Shown here in pieces: positions 15,759 to 23,574 of a stretch of 44,424 nt of DNA (positions within the stretch are counted from its first letter, which is position 1; each line of letters begins with the position of its first letter). The stretch comes from Cellulomonas sp. (lineage in GTDB: Bacteria; Actinomycetota; Actinomycetes; Actinomycetales; Cellulomonadaceae): positions 1-44,424 of the forward strand of contig NZ_JAGIBD010000028.1 in the NCBI RefSeq assembly GCF_017744555.1, in the 5' to 3' direction. Below the pieces are notes generated by a model. It worked only from the letters and a program-made list of their open reading frames with translations. It had not been told where the DNA came from and did no database searches. A program made the position numbers and the translations under genes.

Positions 15759-17771
15759 ATGTTCGACACCGTGCTCGTCGCCAACCGGGGCGAGATCGCC
15801 TGCAGGGTCATCGCGACGCTGCGGCGGATGGGGATCCGGTCCGTCGCGGTGTACAGCGACGCCGACCGGCACGCCCGGCATGTCGCGCTCGCGGACACCG
15901 CCGTCCGCCTCGGTCCCGCCGAGCCGCGCGCGTCCTACCTGTCCGTCGACGCCGTCATCGACGCCGCCCTGGCGTCCGGCGCCGACGCCGTCCACCCCGG
16001 GTACGGGTTCCTGTCCGAGAACCCCGACCTCGCGAAGGCGTGCGAGGCGGCAGGCGTGGTGTTCGTCGGGCCCGGGATCGACGCGCTCGCGGTCATGGGC
16101 GACAAGATCCGTGCGAAGAAGCACGTGTCGGCGGCCGGCGTCCCGGTGATCCCGGGGGCGGCGCTGCCCGGGCTCTCGGACGACGAGATCGCGGCGGCCG
16201 CCGACCGCGTCGGCTACCCCGTGCTCGTGAAGCCCTCGGCCGGTGGGGGCGGCAAGGGCATGACCGTCGTCTCGTCGCCGTCGGACCTCGCGGACGCCTT
16301 GACCGCGTCCCGACGCGTCGCCGGTGCCGCGTTCGGCGACGACACGCTGCTCATCGAGCGGTACGTGCACGCGCCACGGCACATCGAGGTGCAGCTGCTC
16401 GCCGACACGCACGGCGCGGTCGTCCACCTCGGCGAGCGCGAGTGCTCGTTGCAGCGGCGGCACCAGAAGGTCATCGAGGAGGCGCCGTCCGTGCTCCTCT
16501 CTGCCGAGACGCGCGTCCGGATCGGGTCGGCAGCCTGCGACGTCGCGCGCAGCGTCGGGTACGTCGGCGCGGGGACCGTGGAGTTCCTGGTGTCCGACGA
16601 CGACCCCACCGAGTTCTTCTTCATGGAGATGAACACCCGGCTGCAGGTGGAGCACCCCGTGACCGAGCTCGTCACCGGACTCGACCTCGTCGAGTGGCAG
16701 CTCCGCATCGCCGCCGGTGAACCCCTCGCGTTCGGGCAGGACGACGTCCGGCTCGACGGGCACGCCGTCGAGGCGCGCGTGTACGCCGAGGACCCGTCGC
16801 GCGACTTCCTGCCGACCACCGGGACCGTGCTGCTGCTCGACGAGCCGACCGGCGACGGCGTGCGAGTCGACACCTCGCTCCGCCCCGGGCTCGAGATCGG
16901 GTCCGCGTACGACCCGATGCTGTCGAAGGTCGTCGCGTGGGCGCCGACCCGGGACGAGGCGCTCGCACGCCTCGACGGTGCCCTGGAGCGGACGACGATC
17001 CTCGGCGTCCGGACGAACGTCGCGTTCCTCCGCTCGGTGCTCGCCTCCCCCGACGTGCGCGCCGGACGCCTCGACACCGGGCTTCTCGCCCGTCTGATCC
17101 CGAGCGTCACCACGACGCGGCCGGTCGACGACGTCGCGCTCGTCGCCGCGGTGCTGTGGCGGCACATGTCGCTCCCGGGCACGTCGAACGCCGCCTGGCG
17201 GTCCGACGGCTGGCGGCTCGGCGACGCGCGCCCCGTCCGGTACGAGATCGCGACGGGCAACGACGCGGTGGTCGGGGTGGATGTCCTCGGTCCGCCCTCC
17301 GAGGCGGCCGTGACGATCGACGGCGGCGCCTCGATCGCGGCCGCACTGCGACCCCACGGCCCGGACTCAGCCGATGTCGAGATCGCGGGCGTCGTCCACC
17401 CCGTCCGCCTCGCCACCGTCGGCGACGTGACCTGGGTCGGCGCCGGCGGCACGTCGACCGACCTGCGGTTCCGCACGCGCGCCGAGCGCGTCGCAGACGC
17501 CGTCGCCTCGGTCGTCCGCGGCGACCGACCGGCGGACCCGGTGGTCCGTTCCCCTATGCCCGGCATCGTCGTCTCGGTCGACGTCGAGTCCGGCGACGAG
17601 GTCGTCGCCGGGCAGACGCTCCTCGTGATCGAGGCCATGAAGATGGAGCACCGGGTCGTCGCCCCAGGCGACGGCATCGTCACCCTCGCGGTCCGACCGA
17701 CCGACCGGGTGGCGCTCGACCACGTGGTGGCCACCATCCACGGCCACCCCCACGAAGGGACCCCGGAATGA
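15759..17771 (+). CDS. accA1: Methylcrotonyl-CoA carboxylase alpha subunit (biotin carboxylase + biotin carrier)
   Basis: A 670-residue protein with an N-terminal biotin carboxylase (MFDTVLVANRGEIACRV, HPGYGFLSEN, the ATP-binding loop SAGGGGKGM and EMNTRLQVEHPVTE). A linking domain follows, then a C-terminal biotinyl domain with AMKME, the biotinylated lysine being K628. It carboxylates biotin with ATP and bicarbonate and hands CO2 to the beta subunit encoded just upstream. The ATG at 15759 starts exactly at the conserved first strand. A GTG at 15750 overlapping the previous stop (GTGA) is an alternative that adds three residues. Its stop overlaps the next gene (ATGA). The M. tuberculosis counterpart is accA1 (Rv2501c). 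Confidence 0.9.
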   Translation: MFDTVLVANRGEIACRVIATLRRMGIRSVAVYSDADRHARHVALADTAVRLGPAEPRASYLSVDAVIDAALASGADAVHPGYGFLSENPDLAKACEAAGVVFVGPGIDALAVMGDKIRAKKHVSAAGVPVIPGAALPGLSDDEIAAAADRVGYPVLVKPSAGGGGKGMTVVSSPSDLADALTASRRVAGAAFGDDTLLIERYVHAPRHIEVQLLADTHGAVVHLGERECSLQRRHQKVIEEAPSVLLSAETRVRIGSAACDVARSVGYVGAGTVEFLVSDDDPTEFFFMEMNTRLQVEHPVTELVTGLDLVEWQLRIAAGEPLAFGQDDVRLDGHAVEARVYAEDPSRDFLPTTGTVLLLDEPTGDGVRVDTSLRPGLEIGSAYDPMLSKVVAWAPTRDEALARLDGALERTTILGVRTNVAFLRSVLASPDVRAGRLDTGLLARLIPSVTTTRPVDDVALVAAVLWRHMSLPGTSNAAWRSDGWRLGDARPVRYEIATGNDAVVGVDVLGPPSEAAVTIDGGASIAAALRPHGPDSADVEIAGVVHPVRLATVGDVTWVGAGGTSTDLRFRTRAERVADAVASVVRGDRPADPVVRSPMPGIVVSVDVESGDEVVAGQTLLVIEAMKMEHRVVAPGDGIVTLAVRPTDRVALDHVVATIHGHPHEGTPE

Positions 17772-18943
17772 GCCACGACCTCACCCCCGAGCAGCAGAAA
17801 CTCCGCGACGAGGTGCGCGACTTCGCCGACACCGTCGTCGCGCCCGCGGCCTACGAGTACGACACGAAGCGCGAGCTGCCGTACGAGATCCTCGCCCAGA
17901 TGGGCGACATGGGACTGTTCGGGCTGCCGTTCCCCCGCTCGCACGGCGGTCAGGGCCGCGACTACGTCGACCTGTGCCTCGCGGTCGAGCAGCTCGCGCG
18001 CGTCGACCAGTCGATCGCCGTGACGCTCGAGGCCGGGGTCGGGCTCGGGGCCATGCCGGTCTGGAGACACGGCACGGAGGCGCAGAAGGACGAATGGGTC
18101 CCGATGCTCGCGTCCGGCCGGGCGCTCGCCGCGTTCGGCCTGACGGAGGCCGACGCGGGGTCGGACGCGGGGGGGACGAAGACGACGGCGGAGCTCGTCG
18201 GCGACGAGTGGGTGATCAACGGGACCAAGCAGTTCATCACCAACTCCGGGACGGCGATCACGCGGCTCGTGACGATCACGGCGGTGACCGGCATGTCGGA
18301 GCGGGCAGACGGCTCGGTGAAGAAGGAGCTCACCGCGATCCTCGTCCCGGCCGGGACCCCGGGATTCACGGTGCTGCCCGCGTACGACAAGGTCGGCTGG
18401 CACACGTCCGACACGCACCCCCTGCTGTTCTCCGACGTCCGCGTCCCCGCCGCGAACCTGCTCGGCGAGCGCGGCCGCGGGTTCGCGCAGTTCATCCAGA
18501 CGCTCGACGAAGGCCGCGTCGCGTTCGCCGCGCTGTGCTCCGGGGCCGCCCAGGGCTGCCTGGAGGAGGCCGTGCGGTACGCGCGCAGCCGCAACGTGTT
18601 CGGGCAGCCCATCGGCTCGAACCAGCACATCGCGTTCACACTCGCCCGCATGGAGGCGCGCGCCCACTCGGCCCGTCTGGCGTGGCTCGACGCCGCCCAG
18701 CGCCTCGTCGCGGGCCAGCCGTTCAAGCTCGAGGCCAGCCTCGCCAAGCTCATCGGATCCGAGGCAGCGATGGCCAACGCGCACGACGCCGCGCAGATCT
18801 TCGGCGGAAACGGCGTGATGAACGAGAACGCCGTCGCGCGGCACTACCGCGACTCGAAGATCCTCGAGATCGGCGAGGGGACCACGGAGGTGCAGCTCAT
18901 GGTGATCGCGCGCGAGCTCGGGTTCGCCGGGGCGCCGCGGTGA
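17768..18943 (+). CDS. Acyl-CoA dehydrogenase, probable isovaleryl-CoA oxidation
   Basis: A 391-residue FAD-dependent acyl-CoA dehydrogenase with signatures AAFGLTEADAGSDAGG and QIFGGNGVMNENAVARHYRD. By position it should oxidise isovaleryl-CoA to 3-methylcrotonyl-CoA, the substrate of the carboxylase, passing electrons to ETF. E370 in EIGEGTTEV occupies the site of the catalytic glutamate of medium- and short-chain dehydrogenases. Classical isovaleryl-CoA dehydrogenases have a small residue there and place their base elsewhere. So the fold call is firm and the exact substrate is inferred from context (M. tuberculosis fadE19, Rv2500c, is the positional equivalent). It starts with a four-base overlap with the carboxylase gene. 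Confidence 0.88.
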   Translation: MSHDLTPEQQKLRDEVRDFADTVVAPAAYEYDTKRELPYEILAQMGDMGLFGLPFPRSHGGQGRDYVDLCLAVEQLARVDQSIAVTLEAGVGLGAMPVWRHGTEAQKDEWVPMLASGRALAAFGLTEADAGSDAGGTKTTAELVGDEWVINGTKQFITNSGTAITRLVTITAVTGMSERADGSVKKELTAILVPAGTPGFTVLPAYDKVGWHTSDTHPLLFSDVRVPAANLLGERGRGFAQFIQTLDEGRVAFAALCSGAAQGCLEEAVRYARSRNVFGQPIGSNQHIAFTLARMEARAHSARLAWLDAAQRLVAGQPFKLEASLAKLIGSEAAMANAHDAAQIFGGNGVMNENAVARHYRDSKILEIGEGTTEVQLMVIARELGFAGAPR

Positions 18944-19419
18944 CGTCGTCCGACGTCGTGCAGCGGGGGCTCTGGTACGAGGAGCTCGACGTCGACGTGC
19001 GGTACGTGCACCGGCCCGGGCGGACGCTGACCGAGGCCGACAACGTGCTGTTCTCGACGTTGACGATGAACCCGCAGGCGCTGCACCTGGACGCCGCGTG
19101 GGCGTCGGGACAGCCGTTCGGGGCGCGCCTGGTCAACTCGCTCATGACGTTGTCCGTGCTGGTCGGGTCGTCCGTCGCGCAGCTCACGCAGGGCACGATC
19201 GTCGCGAACCTCGGGTTCACCGACGTGCGGTTCCCGCACCCGCTGTTCCACGGCGACACGCTGTACTCGTCCACCGTCGTGACGTCGAAGCGGCTGTCGT
19301 CGTCGCGCCCCGGGCAGGGCGTCGTGACGCTCGCGCACACCGGCGAGAACCAGGACGGGGTCGTCGTCGCCGAGGCCACCCGGTCGGTGCTGTGGTGGTG
19401 CCAGGACGCGGTCCGATGA
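18940..19419 (+). CDS. MaoC-like (R)-specific hydratase, probable methylglutaconyl-CoA hydratase
   Basis: A 159-residue hot-dog fold protein of the MaoC dehydratase type. Visible features are the N-terminal WYEELDVDVRYVHRPGRTLTE, the helix region DNVLFSTLTMNPQALHLDAA carrying the hydratase Asn/His-like positions, and FGARLVNSLMTLSVLVG. The operon contains no crotonase-type hydratase. Together with the CitE-like gene that follows, this suggests it hydrates 3-methylglutaconyl-CoA to (R)-HMG-CoA, as proposed for Rv2499c in M. tuberculosis. Starts at GTG, overlapping the acyl-CoA dehydrogenase stop (GTGA); its stop overlaps the next ATG. The fold call is firm, the reaction inferred. Confidence 0.82.
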   Translation: MTSSDVVQRGLWYEELDVDVRYVHRPGRTLTEADNVLFSTLTMNPQALHLDAAWASGQPFGARLVNSLMTLSVLVGSSVAQLTQGTIVANLGFTDVRFPHPLFHGDTLYSSTVVTSKRLSSSRPGQGVVTLAHTGENQDGVVVAEATRSVLWWCQDAVR

Positions 19420-20240
19420 CGTTCGCACTGGGCCCCGCGCTGCTGTTCTGCCCGGCCGACCGGCCCGACCGGTACGCCAAGGCAGCCTCCGTGGCCGACG
19501 GGGTGATCCTCGACCTGGAGGATGCGGTCGGCCCGGCGGACAAGGCGTCGGCACGCGCGGCCCTGTCCTCCGTCGCGCTCGACCCGTCGCGCACGATCGT
19601 CCGGCTCAACCCGGCCGACACCCCCGACTTCGCCGCCGACCTCGTCGCGCTGCGGGGCACCCCGTACCGGACCGTCATGCTCGCCAAGACGGCCTCCGCC
19701 GCGCAGGTGCGCGAGCTCGCGGAGTACGACGTCGTCGCGCTCGTCGAGACCGCCGCCGGCGTCGTCAGCGCCGCCGCGATCGCCGCCGTCCCCAACGTCG
19801 TCGCCCTCATGTGGGGTGCTGACGACCTCGTCGCCTCCCTCGGCGGCACGTCGAGCCGCTTCGCCGACGGCCGCTACCGTGACGTCGCCGTGCACGCCCG
19901 ATCGACGGTCCTCCTCGCCGCCGGCGCCCACGGCCGCGCCGCCATCGACGCCGTGCACATGGACATCGGCGACCTGTCCGGGCTGCGCGACGAGGCCACC
20001 GACGCCGCGGCCTGCGGCTTCACCGCCTCCGCGTGCATCCACCCGTCCCAGGTCGACGTCATCCGCGACGCCTACCGGCCCGCCGCCGCGACCGTCGCGT
20101 GGGCCCGTGGCGTCCTCGCCGCCGCCTCCGGCCAGCACGGGGTGTTCCTTTTCGAGGGCCGCATGGTCGACGGCCCGATCCTCCGGCACGCCGAACAGAT
20201 CCTCCGCAGGCAGGAAGAAGGTCCCGATGTCACCCGCTGA
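19416..20240 (+). CDS. CitE-like HpcH/HpaI family lyase, probable (R)-HMG-CoA lyase
   Basis: A 274-residue TIM-barrel protein of the citrate lyase beta/malyl-CoA lyase family. Signatures: LLFCPADRPDRYAKA, DGVILDLEDAV, substrate arginine R63 in VRLNP, and metal-binding carboxylates E111 (VETAAG) and D136/D137 (WGADDL). No citrate lyase alpha or gamma genes are nearby, so it is not citrate lyase. In M. tuberculosis the positional equivalent Rv2498c cleaves beta-hydroxyacyl-CoAs such as (R)-HMG-CoA to acetoacetate and acetyl-CoA. Here the same reaction would link the carboxylase operon to scoAB. The ATG overlaps the MaoC stop by four bases. A small gene follows 52 bases downstream, before the operon terminator. 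Confidence 0.85.
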   Translation: MTFALGPALLFCPADRPDRYAKAASVADGVILDLEDAVGPADKASARAALSSVALDPSRTIVRLNPADTPDFAADLVALRGTPYRTVMLAKTASAAQVRELAEYDVVALVETAAGVVSAAAIAAVPNVVALMWGADDLVASLGGTSSRFADGRYRDVAVHARSTVLLAAGAHGRAAIDAVHMDIGDLSGLRDEATDAAACGFTASACIHPSQVDVIRDAYRPAAATVAWARGVLAAASGQHGVFLFEGRMVDGPILRHAEQILRRQEEGPDVTR

Positions 20241-20292
20241 ACAGGGCCAACGTCCCAGGATTCGAGACGATCGCGCGGGGAGGATCGAAGCC

Positions 20293-20415
20293 ATGAACGC
20301 ACCGTGGTGGCGCCCCGCACCGTCGCAGACCTACACCTCGATCAGCACCTACACCGACACGAACCGCAACGCGGAGGACACGGACACGGACCAGCTCCCG
20401 CCGTTCGTCGACTGA
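20293..20415 (+). CDS. Small Thr/Asp/Tyr-rich protein (40 residues), unknown
   Basis: A 40-residue reading frame with a strong GGAGG ribosome site nine bases before the ATG, 52 bases after the CitE-like gene and 37 bases before a strong terminator, so it would be the last gene of the leucine operon. It opens MNAPWWRPAPSQTY, with two tryptophans and prolines, and continues with a Thr/Tyr/Asp/Asn-rich tail (TSISTYTDTNRN, then DTDTD) ending LPPFVD. It is highly polar after residue 10 with no membrane segment or signal sequence. I recognise no family. An in-frame ATG at 20227 would lengthen it to 62 residues but has a weaker site. It could be a regulatory peptide, a small accessory protein or a modified-peptide precursor; none is supported further. 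Confidence 0.5.
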   Translation: MNAPWWRPAPSQTYTSISTYTDTNRNAEDTDTDQLPPFVD

Positions 20416-20452
20416 CCTTCCGACCGGGCGGCAGCACGCGCCCCCGCCGGCA

Positions 20453-20489
20453 GATCGGCCCGACCTCAACGAGGACGGTCGGGCCGATC
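20453..20489 (+). terminator. Strong hairpin terminator of the leucine operon
   Basis: GATCGGCCCGACC (20453-20465) and its exact complement (20477-20489) form a 13-bp perfect stem with an 11-base loop, 37 bases after the small gene. There is no U-tract. Confidence 0.8.
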
Positions 20490-20493
20490 GCTG

Positions 20494-21243
20494 ATGGCGC
20501 TTGAGCGTCGGGACGTGCCCGCCGATGTCCCGAACATGGCGACACCAAACGACGAGGGCGGCACGGGTACCGGCTCGGGCCAGGTCGACAGCGGGACCGC
20601 CGGGCGTTCAGCGCAGCGCGAGTACGAACGTCGGCGTGCCCAGCGCGACTCGCGCATCCGCGACGCTCACCCACGACTCGGCGGCGTGATCCTCGCACTC
20701 ACCGATGAACCCCAGAGCACGTCCGCGTGGGCACGGGGCGCTCGCGGTGAAGAGGTGCTCGGCCGACGCCTCGACGCGCTCGCTGATCACGGCGTCCGAC
20801 TGCTCCACGACCGACGCATTCCACGCACCCGGGCGAACATCGACCACATTGCGGTCGGCCCTTCGGGCGTCGTCGTCATCGACGCGAAGCGCTACAGAGG
20901 TCGCCCCGCTCTCCGCGTCGAAGGCGGGCTTCTCCGCCCACGCACGTCAAGACTGATGGTGGGGTCCCGGGACTGCACGACACTCGTCCAGGGCGTCCAC
21001 CGGCAGACCGCACTCGTGCGCGGCGCCCTTGAGCGTGCCGGCCTCGCTGACATTCCTGTACACGCGATGCTCTGCTTCGTCGACGCCGACTGGCCCTTGA
21101 TCGGTGGCGCTTTCGTCATCGAAGGCGTCGACGTTCTCTGGCCCAAGAAGGCGATCGAGCGTCTCGTCTCCCCCGGTCCGATTGCGGCTTCCCGCATTGA
21201 CGAGACGCACCGCACGCTGGCGATGACGTTCCCCGTCGCCTGA
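20494..21243 (+). CDS. NERD-domain protein (nuclease-related)
   Basis: A protein of up to 249 residues with a NERD domain (about residues 85-200). It shows the usual order: GARGEEVLGRRLDAL, LLHDRRIPRTRANIDHIAV, then GVVVIDAKRYRG with the acidic/lysine core of the nuclease-like fold. The N-terminal 60 residues are polar and low-complexity (Gly/Thr/Ser, then Arg-rich QREYERRRAQRD, perhaps a short helix). NERD proteins are thought to act in DNA processing or in defence-type modules. The ATG at 20494 is only four bases after a terminator; the ATG at 20536 is a credible alternative giving 235 residues. Codon use is less GC-extreme than in the leucine operon, suggesting acquisition. Confidence 0.78.
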   Translation: MALERRDVPADVPNMATPNDEGGTGTGSGQVDSGTAGRSAQREYERRRAQRDSRIRDAHPRLGGVILALTDEPQSTSAWARGARGEEVLGRRLDALADHGVRLLHDRRIPRTRANIDHIAVGPSGVVVIDAKRYRGRPALRVEGGLLRPRTSRLMVGSRDCTTLVQGVHRQTALVRGALERAGLADIPVHAMLCFVDADWPLIGGAFVIEGVDVLWPKKAIERLVSPGPIAASRIDETHRTLAMTFPVA

Positions 21244-21258
21244 CATCGCCGGACAAGC

Positions 21259-22152
21259 TCAGCGCGCTCCGGTGAATCGTTCCCAACGCCACGCCAGCAG
21301 CTCCCGAGACGGCGCGTCCGACGGTCGGCGCGGCAGCGTGATCTGACTCCCGTGCATCTCCTGAAGTCCGTGCCGCAGCATGGGGCCGTCCACCTCATCG
21401 AGTAGCGCACGGTCGAGATGGATCGTGTAGTCAGGACTCACGCCCAGCATGTTCTGGTCGTACGCCGCGTGGTGGATCTTGCACAGCGACAGCCCGTTGG
21501 CGGTCGTCGGAACTCCGAGCTCTTCGCCGTCCGGAACGATGTGCGCGGCATCGAGCAGCGACCCGTGCGCGAGCCGACACATCGCACACCGCGTCTCGTA
21601 CGCAAGCAGCACGCGCGTGCGGAATGCCGGCTGATGCAGTCGCTGCTTCGCCAGTCGCACTGCATAGGCGCGCTGCTCGAGGCTGAGTTCCTTGAGATCC
21701 CCCATGAATCGGAAGGACTCGTCGAGCGCGACGAGGAACGTGCGCTCCTCGGGGTAGTCGTCGACCACATACACGGGCGCGACGGGCGTGTAGAAGTTCG
21801 GCACTTCCTTGCGGAACAGGATGAGCGGCATCCCGGTCGTGATGGCGGTCCGCAGCTTGACGTTGTCACCACCGAACGGGTCACCGTCCCGGTACGCGTA
21901 GTGGAGCAGCCCGTCGGACTCGCTCTCGACGTCGTCATACGGCCCGTGCACGGACGACACGATCGCGAGTGTCGAACTGAATCCGGCCGGATTCCTGATA
22001 CCTCGCGAGTAGTCGATGATCGGCAGCCGCGAGCCGTCGAACGTGAAGCCCAGGAGCTCGTCGCGGTGCAGGAACCCGCCGTTGGCCTCGGCTCGCTCAC
22101 GCACCCAGCGAATGATGTGGTCGCGGATCGCAGCTTCGACGACGGTGTCCAC
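21259..22152 (-). CDS. HNH endonuclease with an additional N-terminal domain
   Basis: A 297-residue protein. The C-terminal third is a clear HNH nuclease: two CxxC-type zinc ligand pairs (CAMC and a later C in LCKIHH), DAAHIVPDGE carrying the first His, and ANGLSLCKIHHAAYDQNML with Asn and His. The N-terminal ~150 residues contain DGLLHYAYRDGDP, NVKLRTAITTGMPLILF and PVYVVDD, a strand pattern reminiscent of SRA/PUA-like modified-base readers fused to HNH nucleases. That part is a weak inference. Starts at GTG with no strong ribosome site, 40 bases downstream of the AbiEii toxin gene on the same strand, so it may be cotranscribed. Possible role: restriction of modified or foreign DNA. Confidence 0.78.
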   Translation of the reverse strand: MDTVVEAAIRDHIIRWVRERAEANGGFLHRDELLGFTFDGSRLPIIDYSRGIRNPAGFSSTLAIVSSVHGPYDDVESESDGLLHYAYRDGDPFGGDNVKLRTAITTGMPLILFRKEVPNFYTPVAPVYVVDDYPEERTFLVALDESFRFMGDLKELSLEQRAYAVRLAKQRLHQPAFRTRVLLAYETRCAMCRLAHGSLLDAAHIVPDGEELGVPTTANGLSLCKIHHAAYDQNMLGVSPDYTIHLDRALLDEVDGPMLRHGLQEMHGSQITLPRRPSDAPSRELLAWRWERFTGAR

Positions 22153-22192
22153 GAGCGCAGCTCACCAGTTTTCGTACGCAGCCACAACGTCT

Positions 22193-22951
22193 TCACGCGG
22201 CACAGGACTCCCATGCACTCCGCACCGAGGCGAGGGCCTCTGCCGCCGTGATACGCAGGCGCGTCTGATGGCCGAGCGCCCGACGCCAGCCCAGCTCGTC
22301 TGGCGCGCGATCGAAGACCCATGCGGTGGGCATGTGACCGGTCGGCCCCTTGCGGACGAACACCTCTGCGGCGTCGTCGCCGATGAGCCCACGTTCGCCC
22401 AACGCCCACAGGTCGTACAGGTCCCGCGCCGCGCCGCGATCGATCCAGGCAGCGAGCTTCGATGCGGCGAACCCTGCAGCAGTCAGCGTGCGCAGGCGAG
22501 CTGGGGGCGCGTCGCTGTATCGCTGCTCGATGTCACGTACCTCGGTCGGCCAGAGATACCCCTCGCCACCAACGAGCTGCACCTGGACCGCTGCCACACC
22601 GTCAACGACGAGGGCGGCAGGCTGGGCTCCCGAGGTCGCCGCGAGCGCAGGCCGCCACGTCGGACGTCCGTGGGAGCGAGCGAGCCCACGACGCACCGCG
22701 GCCTCGATCTGCTCGGCACGGCGGGCGCGTGGACCGACCGCGAGGAGGTCGATGTCCTCACTCAGCCGGGCGTCCGTGAGGAACGTCCGCGAGAGTGCCG
22801 TCCCGCCGAAGAACACGACGTCGTCTGTCGGCACGTGCGCTGCGATCGCCCCGAGCACGTGCGAGACCAGATGATCGCGACGGACCTGCTCCAGGTCGAC
22901 CCCGAACCGCTCCGCCACGGCGTCGAACTCGTCGTGCTGTGTGTCGCTCAT
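22193..22951 (-). CDS. AbiEii/AbiGii-type nucleotidyltransferase toxin
   Basis: A 252-residue nucleotidyltransferase of the AbiEii (type IV toxin-antitoxin) family. The NTase signature is complete: FFGGTALSR (GG at 49-50) followed by LSEDIDLL with catalytic aspartates D66 and D68. Later motifs ASKLAAWIDR and RDLYDLWAL are typical of the family. Such toxins arrest growth, some by adding nucleotides to tRNA acceptor ends, and limit phage spread. The ATG overlaps the stop of the antitoxin gene by four bases, the standard AbiE order. The last 30 residues (WRRALGHQT..TAAEA..V..AW) recur in the solitary antitoxin-like gene at 25206-25946. Confidence 0.87.
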   Translation of the reverse strand: MSDTQHDEFDAVAERFGVDLEQVRRDHLVSHVLGAIAAHVPTDDVVFFGGTALSRTFLTDARLSEDIDLLAVGPRARRAEQIEAAVRRGLARSHGRPTWRPALAATSGAQPAALVVDGVAAVQVQLVGGEGYLWPTEVRDIEQRYSDAPPARLRTLTAAGFAASKLAAWIDRGAARDLYDLWALGERGLIGDDAAEVFVRKGPTGHMPTAWVFDRAPDELGWRRALGHQTRLRITAAEALASVRSAWESCAA

Positions 22952-23574
22952 CGCCCTGCGGCGACGCGCTCGAACGTGGCCCTCATCCGCTGCCGGCCCG
23001 CGATGTCCATGAGGACGTCATGGTCGCACAGCGGCCACAGCGCGTCGATTGCTTCCTGGGCGTCGACGTCCTCTCCACGGGGATCGGCTCGGGCGAGGTC
23101 CAGCACGGTCTGCTCGGGCGTCGTGGCGAGCGCCTGTCCCAGGTCGGTCTGGACGAGGACCGCATCGAGCGCCGCGACGTCGCGCATGACGAAGCGGATC
23201 TCACCGTCGCGGTCCGCCAGGTTCATGGGGCGGCGCTGCGTCGGGACGGCGACGTACGCGGTGCCCGTCGCGCGCGGGAACGCGCCGTGCATGCGGGCAG
23301 CCGTCAGACCGGTGAGGATCGGAACGCCATCACCGTAGAGGGCTGTCGCGACCGCAGCGGCTGCCGCCTCGATCGTCGGTCGCCAGCCGCCGCCAACGTG
23401 CTCTGGCGGCACGGCACAGTAGATGCCGTGCGCCAGCCGGTGAACGACGCCACGTCGCCGCAGGATCGCGAGCTCCGGCCCGGGGTGCGCGTAGATCCCT
23501 GCGAGGTCCATCGCTCGAACCGTGCGCAGTGGCGCCCGGCTGATGAGCCTCAGGGCCTCCCGTTCCGTGTTCAC
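22948..23574 (-). CDS. AbiEi-type antitoxin / transcriptional repressor
   Basis: A 208-residue AbiEi family antitoxin. The N-terminal part (RTVRAMDLAGIYAHPGPELAI, GVVHRLAHGIYCAV) is the winged-helix DNA-binding domain. The rest (PILTGLTAARMHGA, ATTPEQTVLDLARAD) is the antitoxin domain. It silences the AbiEii toxin encoded next, with a four-base gene overlap, and should autorepress by binding the 41-bp dyad over its own start. The GTG at 23574 was chosen because the sequence after it (NTEREALRL) aligns with the start of the paralogue at 25946; an in-frame ATG 13 codons upstream lies within the dyad and gives an extension absent from the paralogue. No ribosome site precedes the GTG, so the message may be leaderless. 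Confidence 0.85.
   Translation of the reverse strand: MNTEREALRLISRAPLRTVRAMDLAGIYAHPGPELAILRRRGVVHRLAHGIYCAVPPEHVGGGWRPTIEAAAAAVATALYGDGVPILTGLTAARMHGAFPRATGTAYVAVPTQRRPMNLADRDGEIRFVMRDVAALDAVLVQTDLGQALATTPEQTVLDLARADPRGEDVDAQEAIDALWPLCDHDVLMDIAGRQRMRATFERVAAGR

Noticed and set aside
16214..18844. An 876-codon open frame antisense to the carboxylase and acyl-CoA dehydrogenase genes
   Set aside because: Composition is typical of shadow frames, and the opposite strand has unmistakable enzyme motifs throughout.
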